64,000 nucleotides of DNA from Cellvibrio sp. 79 (GTDB taxonomy: Bacteria > Pseudomonadota > Gammaproteobacteria > Pseudomonadales > Cellvibrionaceae), in the NCBI GenBank assembly GCA_003056245.1, contig MVDH01000003.1:454187-518186 (forward strand), written 5' to 3'. The notes under the pieces were generated by a model. The model made no database searches. It saw only the letters and a program-made list of their open reading frames with translations, and was not told the origin of the DNA. Shown here one piece after another: positions 29,352 through 38,882 of this stretch (its first letter is position 1; each line of letters begins with the position of its first letter). A program made the translations under genes and the position numbers.

Positions 29352-31258
29352 AAAACCAACTTTAGATAATGTCTCTTGCACCAAACAGAATCTGCTAATG
29401 TTTCAGAAGAAGAGTATTGCGCAGGCGCTCTTAGTAAAATTTCTTTTAATAAATCGCAACGATAAGAATCACAAGATTTTTTCAATTCATTTATTAATTG
29501 CTCTGTTTCCGACCAACTTAAACAATGCTCTTCCGCACGCATGATACGTTCATGCTCCGTTCCACTGACATTATCGCCAATTAGCAATTCTTCAAATAGC
29601 TTTTCGCCTGGACGCAAACCCGTATACTGAATTTCAATATCCCCATGAGGATGATCTTTATCTCTTATTTCCAAACCTGACAGGTGGATCATCCGGCGAG
29701 CGAGATCAATAATTTTTACAGGATCGCCCATATCCAATACAAATACATCTCCACCTTTGCCCATTGAACCAGCTTGAATAACTAATTCAGCAGCCTCCGG
29801 GATAGTCATGAAATAACGAATAATATCGGGGTGGGTAACAGTGACTGGACCACCCAATTTTATTTGCTGTCTAAACAATGGAACTACAGAACCAGACGAG
29901 CCAAGAACATTTCCAAAACGCACCATAGTAAAACGCGTCTTGGTTTGACGCTGAGCTAAACCCTGCAACACTAGCTCAGCAACTCGTTTGGTCGTGCCCA
30001 TAATATTCGTAGGGCGCACCGCTTTATCTGTTGAAATTAAAACGAATGATTCAACTCCAGCTTTAATAGCAGCTTCGGCACAATGCCATGTACCCATCAC
30101 ATTATTATTAACACCTTCAACAATATTGTGTTCGACTAACGGTACGTGTTTGTAAGCTGCTGCATGGTAAACTGTTTGCACATCATATGCCTGCATTGCC
30201 ATCAATAAACGTTGTTCGCTTTGCACTGAGCCAAGCAAAGCCACCAATTCAATTTGATGTGGATATTTTGATAATTCAGTTTGTAATTCCTTTTCAATAG
30301 CATAAAGGCCAAATTCACTTTGCTCAAAAAGAATTAACACTTTAGGTGAGTGCTTGATTATTTGACGGCACAATTCACTTCCTATTGAACCACCAGCTCC
30401 GGTTACCATTACCGCTTTATTTCTAATGCATGCATCCAATAGCTTGGGGTTAGGTTTAACAGGATCACGTCCCAGTAAATCTTCAATTTCTACATCTTTA
30501 ATATTTTCTATGCGTGTTTTTCCGCTCAATATATCTGCAGCTGCAGGAATCGTTTGTACTTCAATTGCATGCGGCTCCAGGGTTTTTAAAACTCTCGCTT
30601 TGCTCGCGTTATTTGCACTTCCCAACGCAAGTAAAAACTTTCTGGGAGAATATTGTTGAATCAGCAATAATAACTCACCGGAAGAATGTACCTTTACCCC
30701 ACCAACCGTTGTGTTATGCAAGCGAGGGTTATCATCAACGAATGCTTTAACGCTATAAATCGAAGCGCTTAACGCACCTAATAATTGGTGACCACTATGA
30801 CCAGCCCCATAAATAATTACAGGGATTTTTCCCTCCGCATCGATTTGGTTTAACATCATCACTACACTGCGAACAAGCATACGAGGTACGCCAATTAGCA
30901 CCAGCAGGAGTAATGTATAAATAATTGGAACAGACCGGGGAGTAATAGAGAAAGTGAAGAAGCTGGAAACAGCCAAGATAAGTCCTGATACACAAACACA
31001 AATTGCAACGGTAATAATCGCCTGTGCTGACAAATAACGAAGAATGGCCCTATACATCCCCATTCTAATAAAAACCAACAAACTTAAACCGCTGGTCATA
31101 GCCAACATCAGTAATTCATTTTTTCCAACATTGGGAACTGCAACCCCCAGCCTCAAGCATGAGGCCAGATAAAAAGCAGCCAAAATTGCCAGTAAATCAT
31201 AGCCAATTGTTAACAAGCGCTTGATATTTCGAGGAGCTTCAAAAAGACTGCGAATCAT
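29348..31258 (-). CDS. Membrane UDP-GlcNAc 4,6-dehydratase (WbpM/PglF/CapD type)
   Basis: The 636-residue protein has four N-terminal membrane helices (about 15-125), a first Rossmann-like domain (V-I-I-Y-G-A-G-H-S-G) and a C-terminal SDR domain. That domain carries M-V-T-G-A-G-G-S-I-G-S-E (about 284-295), V-Y-H-A-A-A-Y-K-H-V-P, S-T-D-K-A-V-R-P-T-N and R-F-G-N-V-L-G-S-S-G-S-V. These are the hallmarks of WbpM/PglF, which makes UDP-4-keto-6-deoxy-GlcNAc. It would feed the PglE/PglD/PglC-type enzymes encoded convergently at 25-28 kb. Its start is divergent from the Wzz gene, with 179 bases between. Confidence 0.92.
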   Translation of the reverse strand: MIRSLFEAPRNIKRLLTIGYDLLAILAAFYLASCLRLGVAVPNVGKNELLMLAMTSGLSLLVFIRMGMYRAILRYLSAQAIITVAICVCVSGLILAVSSFFTFSITPRSVPIIYTLLLLVLIGVPRMLVRSVVMMLNQIDAEGKIPVIIYGAGHSGHQLLGALSASIYSVKAFVDDNPRLHNTTVGGVKVHSSGELLLLIQQYSPRKFLLALGSANNASKARVLKTLEPHAIEVQTIPAAADILSGKTRIENIKDVEIEDLLGRDPVKPNPKLLDACIRNKAVMVTGAGGSIGSELCRQIIKHSPKVLILFEQSEFGLYAIEKELQTELSKYPHQIELVALLGSVQSEQRLLMAMQAYDVQTVYHAAAYKHVPLVEHNIVEGVNNNVMGTWHCAEAAIKAGVESFVLISTDKAVRPTNIMGTTKRVAELVLQGLAQRQTKTRFTMVRFGNVLGSSGSVVPLFRQQIKLGGPVTVTHPDIIRYFMTIPEAAELVIQAGSMGKGGDVFVLDMGDPVKIIDLARRMIHLSGLEIRDKDHPHGDIEIQYTGLRPGEKLFEELLIGDNVSGTEHERIMRAEEHCLSWSETEQLINELKKSCDSYRCDLLKEILLRAPAQYSSSETLADSVWCKRHYLKLVL

Positions 31259-31358
31259 AGATTCCAGACTCCTTCAGGATTGATATTGGATTTTCGGGAG
31301 GCAATTCTAACGGATTTCACACTCTAAAACAGGGAATTTGCATGTTTTACATGACGAC

Positions 31359-31388
31359 TTACAATTTGTTACTTATTACGTCTATTAT
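31359..31388 (+). promoter_or_regulatory. Candidate sigma-70 promoter for the Wzz gene
   Basis: TTACAA (31359-31364) and TATTAT (31383-31388) are 18 bases apart, in the divergent gap between the dehydratase and the chain-length gene. Match to the consensus is moderate. The call is inferred from position and spacing. Confidence 0.35.
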
Positions 31389-31437
31389 GTGAAAATTAAA
31401 TAACCAATGTTCCACGGTCATCAAAAAGGAGCCCACC

Positions 31438-32964
31438 TTGAATACCCCCGTTTCTCACGAGCAATCCCCCCAGAACAATGACGAAATAGATCTGCTAAAA
31501 CTATTTAAGGCAACGGCTGCAACCTGGAAGTACTGGCTAATTGCACTGATTATTGTTTCAGCAGTTTATGGAGCAGTAAAAGCATTCCAAATTTCTGCCT
31601 TGACGCAAGAGATTACTTATAGTAAGCCCATACGGTTGACATTTCCCAATGCGCATAAATTGAAATTCCCCAGTGGAGCACGATTTGCCTATAACGACAT
31701 TGTTTCACCATCAGTCATAAGAATTGCATATGATCGAAATAACATTAAAGATTACAACGTAAGTATCGGTGAGCTTCAGGCAGCACTGACAGCCGCACCT
31801 TACTCGCCACAATACCCATTGATTATTAAACGTTACAGCATACTGACAGCCAACAAAAAGCTGACGCCAGATCAAGTAACTGAATTACAAAAGCAAATGG
31901 AGCAGGAAATTGAGCAAGCCACTTCAGGTGAAGCATTAATTTCCCTGAGATTGGAAAAAAAGGAATTACCAAAAGATGTAGCTAATAAACTTTTAAATGA
32001 TATCCCGGCAATTTGGGCAGAAAATGCGGTAAAACAAAAAGGAGTTCTGAAAGTTAATGTTCAATTAGCTTCTGCAAATTCTATTAATAAAGAACTTATT
32101 TTGAATGAAGATCCGTTGATCGCAAGCGACATTATCAATGAAAAGTTACAAGCGCTAAAACTCAATATTAATAAATTAGGCGAGTTTGAGGGTGCGCAGC
32201 CAATTACTGATCCAGTAACCGGAATGAAAATTCAAGATCTAACATATGCCGTGGAAGATATGGGCAACTATTTGCTCGGAGGCTTTTTGGCTCCGGCGCG
32301 TGAATTAGGCTTAACTGATTCCCCTCAAAAAACTATTTATTATTACCAGGACAGAATCAAAAAATTAAATTTGCAGTTAAATGCTTTAAACAAAAGAGCC
32401 TCCTCTGTTAAAGCTATTTATGATTCATATGCGCAAAACTCACCGGCAAGCAACACTCCAGTTTCTAATAACAACGCTGCCATTTCTGAAATTAATCTAG
32501 ATCTTGTTGATAAGTTAGTAAGCCTATCTGGCGATACAGATCGTCAAAAATACCGTCAACGGCTGAATGCTGAATGGATCAAACTAATAGGACAAATTTC
32601 GGACCTTGAATTAACTATCCAAGATGCCGAGCAAATTCTGGCTTCCGTGAAAAAATCAGCTACCACTCAACAAACTGCTGACCATAAGAATTATTTGGAG
32701 TTGGCCAGAAAAGAAATTCCTATGCTTTTGGACAAACTTATCAGTTTTTATGATGTCTCGGAACGTGTATACACTCAATTAAGCATTGAGTCTGTAGGTG
32801 TAAAGGACCAACTTTATATACCAGTTACTCATACAGTACTCTCAAATCGCAATTTAATAGATGTAAAAGCAACAATTATTACGTGGATCGCCTTACTGTT
32901 TCTGACCACTATTGTAGTCATTCCCGGAGTAATGGTCCGCAATGCATTGAAAGCTAAAGCATAA
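31438..32964 (+). CDS. Wzz-type chain-length determinant of the O-antigen locus
   Basis: The 508-residue protein has a cytoplasmic N-terminus and membrane helices near 34-53 and 478-500. The periplasmic middle has a coiled-coil part (about 300-430), the polysaccharide co-polymerase topology. It shows no detectable similarity by eye to the chain-length protein at 2479 beyond topology, so it probably serves the second polysaccharide. The start is a TTG at 31438 with AAGGAG six bases upstream, a good site that supports the unusual start codon. A strong terminator follows the stop. Confidence 0.72.
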   Translation: MNTPVSHEQSPQNNDEIDLLKLFKATAATWKYWLIALIIVSAVYGAVKAFQISALTQEITYSKPIRLTFPNAHKLKFPSGARFAYNDIVSPSVIRIAYDRNNIKDYNVSIGELQAALTAAPYSPQYPLIIKRYSILTANKKLTPDQVTELQKQMEQEIEQATSGEALISLRLEKKELPKDVANKLLNDIPAIWAENAVKQKGVLKVNVQLASANSINKELILNEDPLIASDIINEKLQALKLNINKLGEFEGAQPITDPVTGMKIQDLTYAVEDMGNYLLGGFLAPARELGLTDSPQKTIYYYQDRIKKLNLQLNALNKRASSVKAIYDSYAQNSPASNTPVSNNNAAISEINLDLVDKLVSLSGDTDRQKYRQRLNAEWIKLIGQISDLELTIQDAEQILASVKKSATTQQTADHKNYLELARKEIPMLLDKLISFYDVSERVYTQLSIESVGVKDQLYIPVTHTVLSNRNLIDVKATIITWIALLFLTTIVVIPGVMVRNALKAKA

Positions 32965-32970
32965 CCCCCT

Positions 32971-33003
32971 GAAAACTCCCTCTTGTTCCCGGAGGGAGTT
33001 TTC
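32971..33003 (+). terminator. Rho-independent-type hairpin after the Wzz gene
   Basis: A 12-bp perfect stem (GAAAACTCCCTC at 32971-32982 with GAGGGAGTTTTC at 32992-33003) closes a 9-base loop, directly after the stop. The T tract is within the 3' arm and short. It probably ends the polysaccharide transcript before the cyclase gene. Confidence 0.7.
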
Positions 33004-33156
33004 TCTAAAAGAATCAATGCCCTGGGAAATAAGGCAGTAATGATCGTAGCTTTAACAGGTATTTTTTAATAAATAAATTTCCAAGTGGCATATTTGGAAA
33101 ATCTGATTTACTTATCGACACTATAAATAGTTCATCTTTTATCACCAGACCCAGCA

Positions 33157-34485
33157 ATGAATGATAAGCACTTTAGCTCGGCATTACTGCTAGCGACTCT
33201 TGTCACGCTGATTGCAGTGATTGCCCAGAAATTTTTCCCTGAAAAACGCCTGACAGTATGGCCCAACACTAATTACGTCAATTATTTTTATACAACCTCA
33301 AATAATAACGAAAACTCGCCAGCCTATTGGTTGAATCAAGACCAGGGCTTATGGCGTTGTGCTTATCCGGCAGATGACAAGAGCGAATATTTTGCCTGTA
33401 GTTTTAATATCCTTTTTGCCGAGAAGCTTAACCGCGGTATAGATTTATCCGGCTATACCCACATGAATCTCAAGTTTGATTATTCCGGGAGTGCCAAAAA
33501 ACTACGTATATTCTTGCGAAATTTCGATCCAGCTTATTCGAAAGTAGAAGACACAAATAGCACTAAATTTCATTCGATGATTTTATACACGCCTGATTTG
33601 AAAAAAGAACTCAGTATTAATCTAGATGAGTTTGTAGTAGCTGACTGGTGGTTGGGCCAATATGACATTCCTCGCCATCTATCGCGTCCGGAAATGAATA
33701 ACGTCTCTTCATTCGGGATTGACTATGTAGAGGGAAAACAACCGGGCAACCACGATATTAAAATTGAAAAAATTGAATTTGTGGGAGGTTGGATTTCGGC
33801 AGAAAATTGGTACTTATTGATTCTTGGCTGCTGGATGCTGGGTATTTTTATTTTTGCAATTACCCGGCTGGTGCAATTGCAACGCCAAACTAAATACGAC
33901 GTACAAGTTATTAACCAACTCAACACTACCAATGAACAGTTAAAAGAGGAAAAAGATAAATTCCGTCGCCTATCAACTGTCGATCCATTAACGCAAACTT
34001 ATAATCGTTTTGGCATTGATCAGATAGTGTCGATGATCTGCAATATAGAACCCTCGCACCTCAATCAGGATGCGCCCCGTTTTGCCCTGATTATTGTCGA
34101 TATAGATCACTTCAAACGCATTAATGATCGCCGCGGCCACGATACCGGTGATCGGGTTTTGCAGATGATTTCTGCCATCATTGCCAAAGGTATTCGCGCG
34201 CAGGATTTTCTCGGGCGCTGGGGTGGAGAGGAATTTATTATAATACTACCCAACACGCGCAAAGAGTTTGCTATCGCGCTGGCAGAGAAACTGCGCTTTA
34301 TGATTTACGACACCGAATTTGAACCTGAAAATCCGATCGCTATTACTGCAAGTTTTGGCATTAGTGACAAACGCGACGACGAAGATTTTGCTACTACCTT
34401 CAAACGCGCCGATATCGCACTGTATGCGGCCAAGGCCCAAGGTAGAAATTGTAGCGTCATGGCCGAAGACCAGCTAATCAATTAA
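33157..34485 (+). CDS. Membrane diguanylate cyclase with periplasmic jelly-roll-like sensor
   Basis: The 442-residue protein has membrane helices near 8-24 and 215-238 that bracket a periplasmic region of about 190 residues. That region looks like a beta-sandwich carbohydrate-binding fold: G-I-D-L-S-G-Y-T-H-M-N-L-K-F-D, W-W-L-G-Q-Y-D-I-P and a last strand I-K-I-E-K-I-E-F-V-G. A linker coiled coil leads to a GGDEF domain with G-G-E-E-F (about 356-360) and an R-A-Q-D inhibitory site five residues before it, so activity and product inhibition are expected. It lies just after the polysaccharide locus and may adjust it through c-di-GMP. Confidence 0.85.
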   Translation: MNDKHFSSALLLATLVTLIAVIAQKFFPEKRLTVWPNTNYVNYFYTTSNNNENSPAYWLNQDQGLWRCAYPADDKSEYFACSFNILFAEKLNRGIDLSGYTHMNLKFDYSGSAKKLRIFLRNFDPAYSKVEDTNSTKFHSMILYTPDLKKELSINLDEFVVADWWLGQYDIPRHLSRPEMNNVSSFGIDYVEGKQPGNHDIKIEKIEFVGGWISAENWYLLILGCWMLGIFIFAITRLVQLQRQTKYDVQVINQLNTTNEQLKEEKDKFRRLSTVDPLTQTYNRFGIDQIVSMICNIEPSHLNQDAPRFALIIVDIDHFKRINDRRGHDTGDRVLQMISAIIAKGIRAQDFLGRWGGEEFIIILPNTRKEFAIALAEKLRFMIYDTEFEPENPIAITASFGISDKRDDEDFATTFKRADIALYAAKAQGRNCSVMAEDQLIN

Positions 34486-34495
34486 TTGCCTCAAT

Positions 34496-34530
34496 AAAAA
34501 ACCCGCTAAGCAGCGGGTTTTTTATTTTTT
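34496..34530. terminator. Bidirectional terminator between cyclase and fadE
   Basis: The stem ACCCGCT/AGCGGGT (34501-34507 and 34512-34518) with a 4-base loop is flanked by A6 on the left and T6 on the right. It can therefore end both the plus-strand cyclase and the minus-strand fadE transcripts. Confidence 0.9.
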
Positions 34531-34549
34531 TCAGAGTGCAAATATCGAA

Positions 34550-36967
34550 TTACAATTTATCAAACGCATCGGTTAATAAGCAATCGAAACGGCGTGCATC
34601 GTATTCCACAACACGTGCAACATCATGTGGTTGGATAATATTTTTTGCCGCTGCATCTTTCGCCAGTTCTTCTGTGGTCGCACCAGAAATCTTCCCGGTA
34701 TTTTTAGCTTTCAGGAAGGCATGCCACACAGGACCCAGCGACAGCAGCAATTGATACGTGCTCTCCACACGGCCCGCCGCATCTTCTGGATCGTGACTGA
34801 TGTACAGATATTGCGCCAGCATTTGCCGTACCGGGTTCTCTTCCATAATCAAATCACCCAATTCACGAATTAAATTGTCATTAGGTTTATTGACAATTTT
34901 TCCGCCCGGCATAGTGAGGAAACGAATTAATTTCGCGATCCATTGTTGCGGGAAGTTATCAGCAAAATCGCGCAATGCTTCCTGGGCAATAAAGAGCGAA
35001 CGAGTTAGTGCGTATTCGGCATGAGCGTCTTCAGCGCGAGTACGCGGATGCGCGGAGTGGAATTTTAAAATCGAACTGGCAATAAATAACTGGCTGTGAA
35101 CATCACCCAACCGCGCCGACAAAAGTTCACGGCGTTTTAAGTTACCACCCAAAATACCAAGGGCAATATCTGACATGGATGCCAAAGACGCGCTCAACAA
35201 ATTAATGCGTTGATACCAACGGGTACTGAAATCATCGGCATTGGCAGGCACGCTACTGAAACGTCCACCGAGGAACCCCAACAATTTGGTACGCAACATA
35301 TTGTTGCAAATATGGCCGAGATGGCTGGTGAACAGTTGGTCGAATTTGCGCAAACCTTCATTGCCATCCTCCAGTTGCATCGCTTGCATTTCTTCAAACA
35401 GGAATGGATGACAACGCATCGCGCCCTGACCAAAAATCATCAGCGAGCGCGTCAAAATATTTGCACCTTCCACGGTGATAGCAACCGGAACAGAATGATA
35501 GGAAGCCACCAGGAAATTACGCGGACCTTTTTGGATTGCACGACCACCCACTACGTCCATTGAGTGCTCAACCGATTTGCGCATCAATTCAGTTGCATGG
35601 TATTTCGCCATCGCAGTCATTACCGAAGGCGCACCGGTTTCCAAACCTTTGGTTACAAACTGGCGCATCGCTTCCAGAGCATAACCGCTGGCCGCAATTT
35701 CCGCCGTCGCTTCTTGTACGCCTTCGAACTTTCCTACTTCCATATTGAACTGGCGGCGAATACGCGCGTAAGCACCGACCATACGGTAATTCATTTCACC
35801 ACTGGCAGTAGAAAGCGAGGGCAGAGACACACCACGACCTGCTCCGAGACACTCGATCAGCATGCGCCAACCCTTACCGGCCATCGCAGCACCGCCGATA
35901 ATCCAATCCAGCGGGATAAAGACATCGGTACCAAAAATCGGCCCATTCATAAACGGTGAACCAGGATTGTGGCGCTGACCGATTTCTATACCGGGGTGCT
36001 TCGCAGGAATCAGCGCACAGGTAATGCCGTATTCTTTTTTGGATGGATCACCCAACAAACCTTCCGGATCGTGAAGTTTGAACGCGAGCCCCACTACCGT
36101 CGCCACCGGTGCCAAGGTAATCCAGCGTTTGCTGAAGGTCAGCTTCAAGCCGACAACTTCCTGGCCTTCGTGAATACCTTTGCAGACGATACCGGTATCG
36201 GGGATAGAACCGGCGTCAGAGCCGGCTTCAGGACCGGTTAAACCAAAACAGGGAATTTCGGTACCGACAGCCAAACCGGGCAACCAGCGTTGGCGCTGCT
36301 CTTCAGTACCGTATTTAACCAACAACTCGCCTGGACCAAGAGAGTTAGGCACCATCGCAGTCACCGCTGCAGTGCCGGAACGGCTGGCGATTTTACTCAT
36401 AATGCGGCTTTGCGCATGGGGGCTGAAATCCAGGCCGCCGTATTCTTTAGGAATAATAAGACCGAAGAATTTCTTGTCTTTCAGGTACTGCCAAGCTTCG
36501 GGCGGCAGGTCTTTCAGATCGTTCTGGATTTTCCATTCGTCGAGCAATGAACACAGCTCGCTAACTTCATTATCAAGGAATGATTGTTCCTCGGCAGTGA
36601 GCTGCGGCAGGCTGATTTGCGCAAACTCATTCCAATCTGGCTTACCGCTGAACAGTTGTTTTTCCCACCAGGTAGTACCCGCTTCCAACGCGTCGCGCTC
36701 GGTGGCACTGATGGGCGGCATCGATTTTTTTAATGCCCCGAAGACAGGTTTGGTCAGCACCGCGCGGCGGATAGGAGCGACATTCAACACCGCAAAAATC
36801 AATATCAATGGCACCAGCAACCAGGGTGAATAAAGGGCGGGCGTAACCGCACCCAACACCAACCAGGCAATCAACACAATGGCAGAAGCAGCACCCAGCG
36901 CCACTTGCCGATATACCAGCACAGCCACGAGGACCCAAATCGCCAGTAAAGAGAGGAGTAACATCAT
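34550..36967 (-). CDS. fadE: Acyl-CoA dehydrogenase FadE
   Basis: The 805-residue protein matches the long FadE form (E. coli about 814 residues). It has two to three N-terminal hydrophobic segments (2-65), the acyl-CoA dehydrogenase core with C-F-G-L-T-G-P-E-A-G-S-D-A-G and F-S-K-R-W-I-T-L-A-P, the Y-H-A-T-E-L-M segment and a C-terminal DUF1974-type part. It catalyses the first, FAD-dependent step of fatty acid beta-oxidation at the inner membrane. It stands alone between a terminator and the COG0523 gene. Long antisense reading frames inside it are shadows. Confidence 0.95.
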   Translation of the reverse strand: MMLLLSLLAIWVLVAVLVYRQVALGAASAIVLIAWLVLGAVTPALYSPWLLVPLILIFAVLNVAPIRRAVLTKPVFGALKKSMPPISATERDALEAGTTWWEKQLFSGKPDWNEFAQISLPQLTAEEQSFLDNEVSELCSLLDEWKIQNDLKDLPPEAWQYLKDKKFFGLIIPKEYGGLDFSPHAQSRIMSKIASRSGTAAVTAMVPNSLGPGELLVKYGTEEQRQRWLPGLAVGTEIPCFGLTGPEAGSDAGSIPDTGIVCKGIHEGQEVVGLKLTFSKRWITLAPVATVVGLAFKLHDPEGLLGDPSKKEYGITCALIPAKHPGIEIGQRHNPGSPFMNGPIFGTDVFIPLDWIIGGAAMAGKGWRMLIECLGAGRGVSLPSLSTASGEMNYRMVGAYARIRRQFNMEVGKFEGVQEATAEIAASGYALEAMRQFVTKGLETGAPSVMTAMAKYHATELMRKSVEHSMDVVGGRAIQKGPRNFLVASYHSVPVAITVEGANILTRSLMIFGQGAMRCHPFLFEEMQAMQLEDGNEGLRKFDQLFTSHLGHICNNMLRTKLLGFLGGRFSSVPANADDFSTRWYQRINLLSASLASMSDIALGILGGNLKRRELLSARLGDVHSQLFIASSILKFHSAHPRTRAEDAHAEYALTRSLFIAQEALRDFADNFPQQWIAKLIRFLTMPGGKIVNKPNDNLIRELGDLIMEENPVRQMLAQYLYISHDPEDAAGRVESTYQLLLSLGPVWHAFLKAKNTGKISGATTEELAKDAAAKNIIQPHDVARVVEYDARRFDCLLTDAFDKL

Positions 36968-37125
36968 ATTATTTGACCCCTGAAAAGGTATTTGTAGTTG
37001 TGAGTTTTCCGGTGCGAACTCTACCCTTAACCTTAGACCAATACCGTTAAGTTGGTGATATTTCCTGTATCAGAACGGCGCTTTTCAGCGATTTGGGCAC
37101 CAGAATCGAGCATATTTCCAACAGA

Positions 37126-38205
37126 TTATTTTGCCGCATCAATACGCGTAGCCATTAGTAACGCTTCCAATTCGCCTATCGCCAATTCGCGATCATCGAT
37201 TAATTCGATACGGCTATCAGATAGATCGAGTTCACTATCTATGGGCAGTTGGTTCACACTCAAGACACCCTGCTCCGCATTAAACATAAATACGCCCTGA
37301 TCAGTATTCAGCACGGCTTTGGCGCGTACCAGTTGCAAACCGCTTAACCAGCCAAAGACTTGATTGAAATCAAAACGGATTTGCGGCTGAAACATCCAGC
37401 CGCAAGAATAAAATCCTTGGCCAGCATTTTCACGGCGCAAGAACTCATCGCCTTCGGGCAGGCTGATGGCGGCATTGTACAGTTCACGTTGCGGCTGCAA
37501 GCGATTATTGCGCCCTGCCGCATGATGTTGCGGGTGGGCAAGTTGATGCACCGTGCGCGGATAATCCAGCCACGCCAGCTGCAGCTGCCCCTGGTTCACC
37601 GAAAAGCTCGCCGCTTTTGATGGTTCAAAGCGCGCGACCAATTCCTCAAAATTCAAATGATCCGCAGGTGCTGTCAAATCACTTTTATTCGCCACCAACA
37701 CATCGGCTACGGCGATTTGATCATTAAAATTCGCATTAGTGCGATAGCGTTCATCACTGAGCTTACGCGGATCAACCAGCGTAATAGTCGCGCGCAAATC
37801 CAGCACGGAATCGTAATATTCACCCGTTAGCGTATTGATGATTTCTTCAGGATGACCGAGGCCGGTGGGCTCAATCAAAATGCGATCCGGTTTGGTTTTG
37901 GCGATGAGCATATTCAAGGCCATTTTCATCGGCAGCCCCGCCACACAACAAATACACCCACCAGGCACTTCGCGCACATGAGCGTTCACATCTTTTAACA
38001 GCGCGCCATCAATGCCGATTTCCCCAAATTCATTCACGAGTACCGACCAAACTTCATCAGCGGGTTTAATCGCTAATAAATGACGAATTGCTGTAGTTTT
38101 GCCTACGCCTAAAAAGCCGGTGATGATGTTGGTGGGAATTAAGGGGCGCCCGGCAGAAGTGCCGGACGCGGAGCTGGAAGTAGCAGGGATAAGCGGGTGA
38201 CTCAT
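37126..38205 (-). CDS. COG0523 (CobW-type) GTPase, metallochaperone candidate
   Basis: The 359-residue G3E GTPase has the P-loop G-F-L-G-V-G-K-T (29-36), the metal-binding G-G-C-I-C-C motif (81-86), the E-P-T-G-L-G-H-P-E-E segment and N-K-S-D (172-175). A CobW C-terminal domain with few histidines follows. Such proteins deliver metals, often zinc, to client enzymes. The N-terminus has a Ser/Ala/Thr-rich leader of about 22 residues before the core. No Zur-type site is visible upstream, unlike its relative at 38883. It is 67 bases downstream of the small exported protein and may be co-transcribed with it. Confidence 0.82.
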   Translation of the reverse strand: MSHPLIPATSSSASGTSAGRPLIPTNIITGFLGVGKTTAIRHLLAIKPADEVWSVLVNEFGEIGIDGALLKDVNAHVREVPGGCICCVAGLPMKMALNMLIAKTKPDRILIEPTGLGHPEEIINTLTGEYYDSVLDLRATITLVDPRKLSDERYRTNANFNDQIAVADVLVANKSDLTAPADHLNFEELVARFEPSKAASFSVNQGQLQLAWLDYPRTVHQLAHPQHHAAGRNNRLQPQRELYNAAISLPEGDEFLRRENAGQGFYSCGWMFQPQIRFDFNQVFGWLSGLQLVRAKAVLNTDQGVFMFNAEQGVLSVNQLPIDSELDLSDSRIELIDDRELAIGELEALLMATRIDAAK

Positions 38206-38272
38206 AACACTGGCCTTAATAATCAGAAGCTATGCATTCTACACAGCCGCTGCTGCCAGCCAAACCCGCGCA

Positions 38273-38731
38273 CTAGCGAGTGATGTTGATATCCTGCACA
38301 TTTACCTTGCCACCGGAAACCGGTGCAGCCACAGGTGCACTGACTTCCTGGCTGGACTCGATAACAACTTGCGAACCAGTTTCGCTGACTACCAGGCTAA
38401 ATAATTGCGGCGAACTCTTATCCAGGCTTTTAGTAATCGTCATCGGTTTATGCATACGCTTGCCAGTCGCCAAACCGCTGGCTGAATCGCGCGGGCTTTT
38501 TATTGAGTGCGACAAACTCACACTCGAACTAACCGCATTACCTTTTTCATCGCACACTTGCACCTGATAAGAACCGGAAGAAACCTCATTTAATGTACAA
38601 ACACCGCTGGGACAACTCACAATTCGCGACGCACCGTTGCTATCGCTAACCTTGATAAACATATCAGCCGCTACCGCATTGACTGACAACAAAACACTCA
38701 ACACTACACTGCTCAACCTGATTACTTTCAT
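38273..38731 (-). CDS. Small exported protein of unknown function
   Basis: The 152-residue product has a signal peptide (M-K-V-I-R-L-S-S-V-V-L-S-V-L-L-S, cleavage near A-V-A-A). The mature part starts with a short carbohydrate- or peptidase-regulatory-like beta domain (M-F-I-K-V-S-D-S-N-G, then G-S-Y-Q-V-Q-V-C-D-E-K-G-N-A) with three cysteines, and a low-complexity tail follows. I do not recognise a family. I chose the ATG at 38731, preceded by GAGGA, over an in-frame ATG at 38782 that adds a repetitive leader. It lies between two COG0523 genes, so a link with metal supply is possible but unproven. Confidence 0.6.
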   Translation of the reverse strand: MKVIRLSSVVLSVLLSVNAVAADMFIKVSDSNGASRIVSCPSGVCTLNEVSSGSYQVQVCDEKGNAVSSSVSLSHSIKSPRDSASGLATGKRMHKPMTITKSLDKSSPQLFSLVVSETGSQVVIESSQEVSAPVAAPVSGGKVNVQDINITR

Positions 38732-38882
38732 GGCTACATCCTCGTGGTTAATTGTCTCGTGATTAATTATGTTGTTACGCAAAGTGTTTTGCGTTGAGAT
38801 CAGAATGAACCTGCAGCCATGAACGATTTCTGAATGAATTTAGCGACTTTTTGTGATTTTTTCACTTCTATGAAACGTTGTT

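Noticed and set aside
36180-36833. 217-codon open frame on the plus strand inside fadE
   Set aside because: It is antisense to a clear FadE and has shadow-type composition with no recognisable domain; long antisense frames are common opposite such genes.
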